This document shows, piece by piece, positions 63,655 through 64,000 of a stretch of 64,000 bases of DNA. Position 1 is the first letter of the stretch, and every line of letters begins with the position of its first letter. The notes beneath the pieces are model-generated. The model was not told the DNA's origin. It did no database searches and saw nothing but the letters and a program-made list of their open reading frames with translations. The DNA is from Bettongia penicillata ogilbyi (Eukaryota > Chordata > Mammalia > Diprotodontia > Potoroidae): positions 2,546,501 to 2,610,500 of the forward strand of contig JAJHZJ010000751.1 in the NCBI GenBank assembly GCA_023548195.1, in the 5' to 3' direction. A program made the translations under genes and the position numbers.

Positions 63655-64000
63655 CAAGCATTCCAAACCTATCACTGTTACTTTCAGAAGAAGATCTGTT
63701 ATGAAAATTGTCTAGGTCTTTTGTTGTAAACTAAATGGTCCCTGTTTAGATTTGATGATTTCTTCCTTAAGAACTCTAATTTCACTCCTAATTTGATATT
63801 TTTTTCTTAATTTATCATTCTTTTGAACTATTCCAGATGTTCTCAAAGTTTCTGCATTGTTTCTTCAGAGTGCTTGTATAATTTGTTGCTATATCTCCAC
63901 CATCTTCAAGGAATATTGATTCATTTTCTGCTGTTGCAAAGTACTTTTCATTACCTCCTCCTTTTACTAGTTATTCATGTGCCTTCTTCATTCAACTTTC

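Larger units (their letters stand above)
62691..63990 (-). mobile_element. Probable ancient L1/HAL1 ORF1 remnant
   Basis: Antisense blocks 'tgattataacatttcttggt' 'gatttaaactttatgtttcc' parallel the L1 ORF1 RRM region (ttggctataatattcctaggagttttcattttggg) also seen at 23715-23750. Translated on the minus strand, the segment near 63020-63080 gives LKEKNF, a motif of the L1 ORF1 C-terminal domain. No intact frame remains. 62810-62885 is a local ATA/TTTTATAA-rich tract. Confidence 0.4.

Noticed and set aside
1..64000. Endogenous retrovirus or LTR element
   Set aside because: I found no paired LTRs, primer-binding site, polypurine tract or gag/pol/env motifs. Solo or very old LTRs in the unassigned tracts cannot be excluded by eye.
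1..64000. A bacterial-type or otherwise undescribed multi-gene system
   Set aside because: There are no long adjacent open frames, ribosome-binding sites or operon-like spacing; the repeats identify vertebrate nuclear DNA.

Overview
This window looks like nuclear DNA from a marsupial. It is AT-rich and densely packed with short interspersed elements whose head reads like a tRNA-derived 'gcagctaggtggtgcaatgg' followed by 'gagttcaaatc', which is typical of metatherian CORE-SINEs (MAR1/WSINE type). It also holds marsupial-style LINE-1 tails, many old LINE-2 and L3/CR1 copies, MIRs and RTE-derived SINE tails. I could not determine the species. All family names come from recognising consensus-like sequence by eye, not from a database search.

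I found no intact protein-coding gene, no rRNA or functional tRNA gene, no CRISPR array and no retrovirus-like provirus. The open frames are short and fall in repeats, microsatellites or unassigned DNA. The only gene-derived sequence is a broken, intronless minus-strand copy of the ribosomal protein gene RPL23A (about 25648-26160). The window is therefore intergenic or deep intronic; the sequence alone does not say which.

Layout: 1-9.6 kb is unassigned DNA with an L2, an L3 piece, MIRs and microsatellites. 9.6-13.1 kb is a long plus-strand L2 interrupted by a 5'-truncated L1 and a SINE. 13.4-15.9 kb is a minus-strand L3/CR1 carrying a MAR1 SINE with a perfect 13-bp target-site duplication, a second SINE, a hAT-like element and a GGAA microsatellite. 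16.4-17.7 kb is a repeat-free tract that may be a conserved noncoding element. 18-23 kb mixes L2, L3, L1 and MIR. 23.4-25.5 kb is a 5'-complete minus-strand L1/HAL1 with ORF1 but no ORF2. 25.6-26.4 kb joins the RPL23A pseudogene to an L1 3' end. 27-38.7 kb is MIR/SINE/L3/L2 mosaic. 38.7-39.8 kb is an L1, and 40.2-43.8 kb is a three-level nest (L2, L1 inside it, then a 3'-truncated L1 start inside that). 44-48.5 kb is mostly unassigned. 48.5-49.6 kb is an old ~470-bp tandem duplication. 50-57 kb is L3, RTE, MIR and L2. 57.4-60.5 kb holds two oppositely oriented L2 pieces with SINE insertions and an L1 near their junction. 60.5-62.7 kb is an L3 split by L2, and the end is a probable ancient L1 ORF1 remnant.

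No undescribed molecular system could be supported. The points of real interest are insertion histories (nested elements with readable target-site duplications, a 3'-truncated L1, a near-identical SINE fragment, tandem duplications) and a few repeat-free tracts that could be regulatory.
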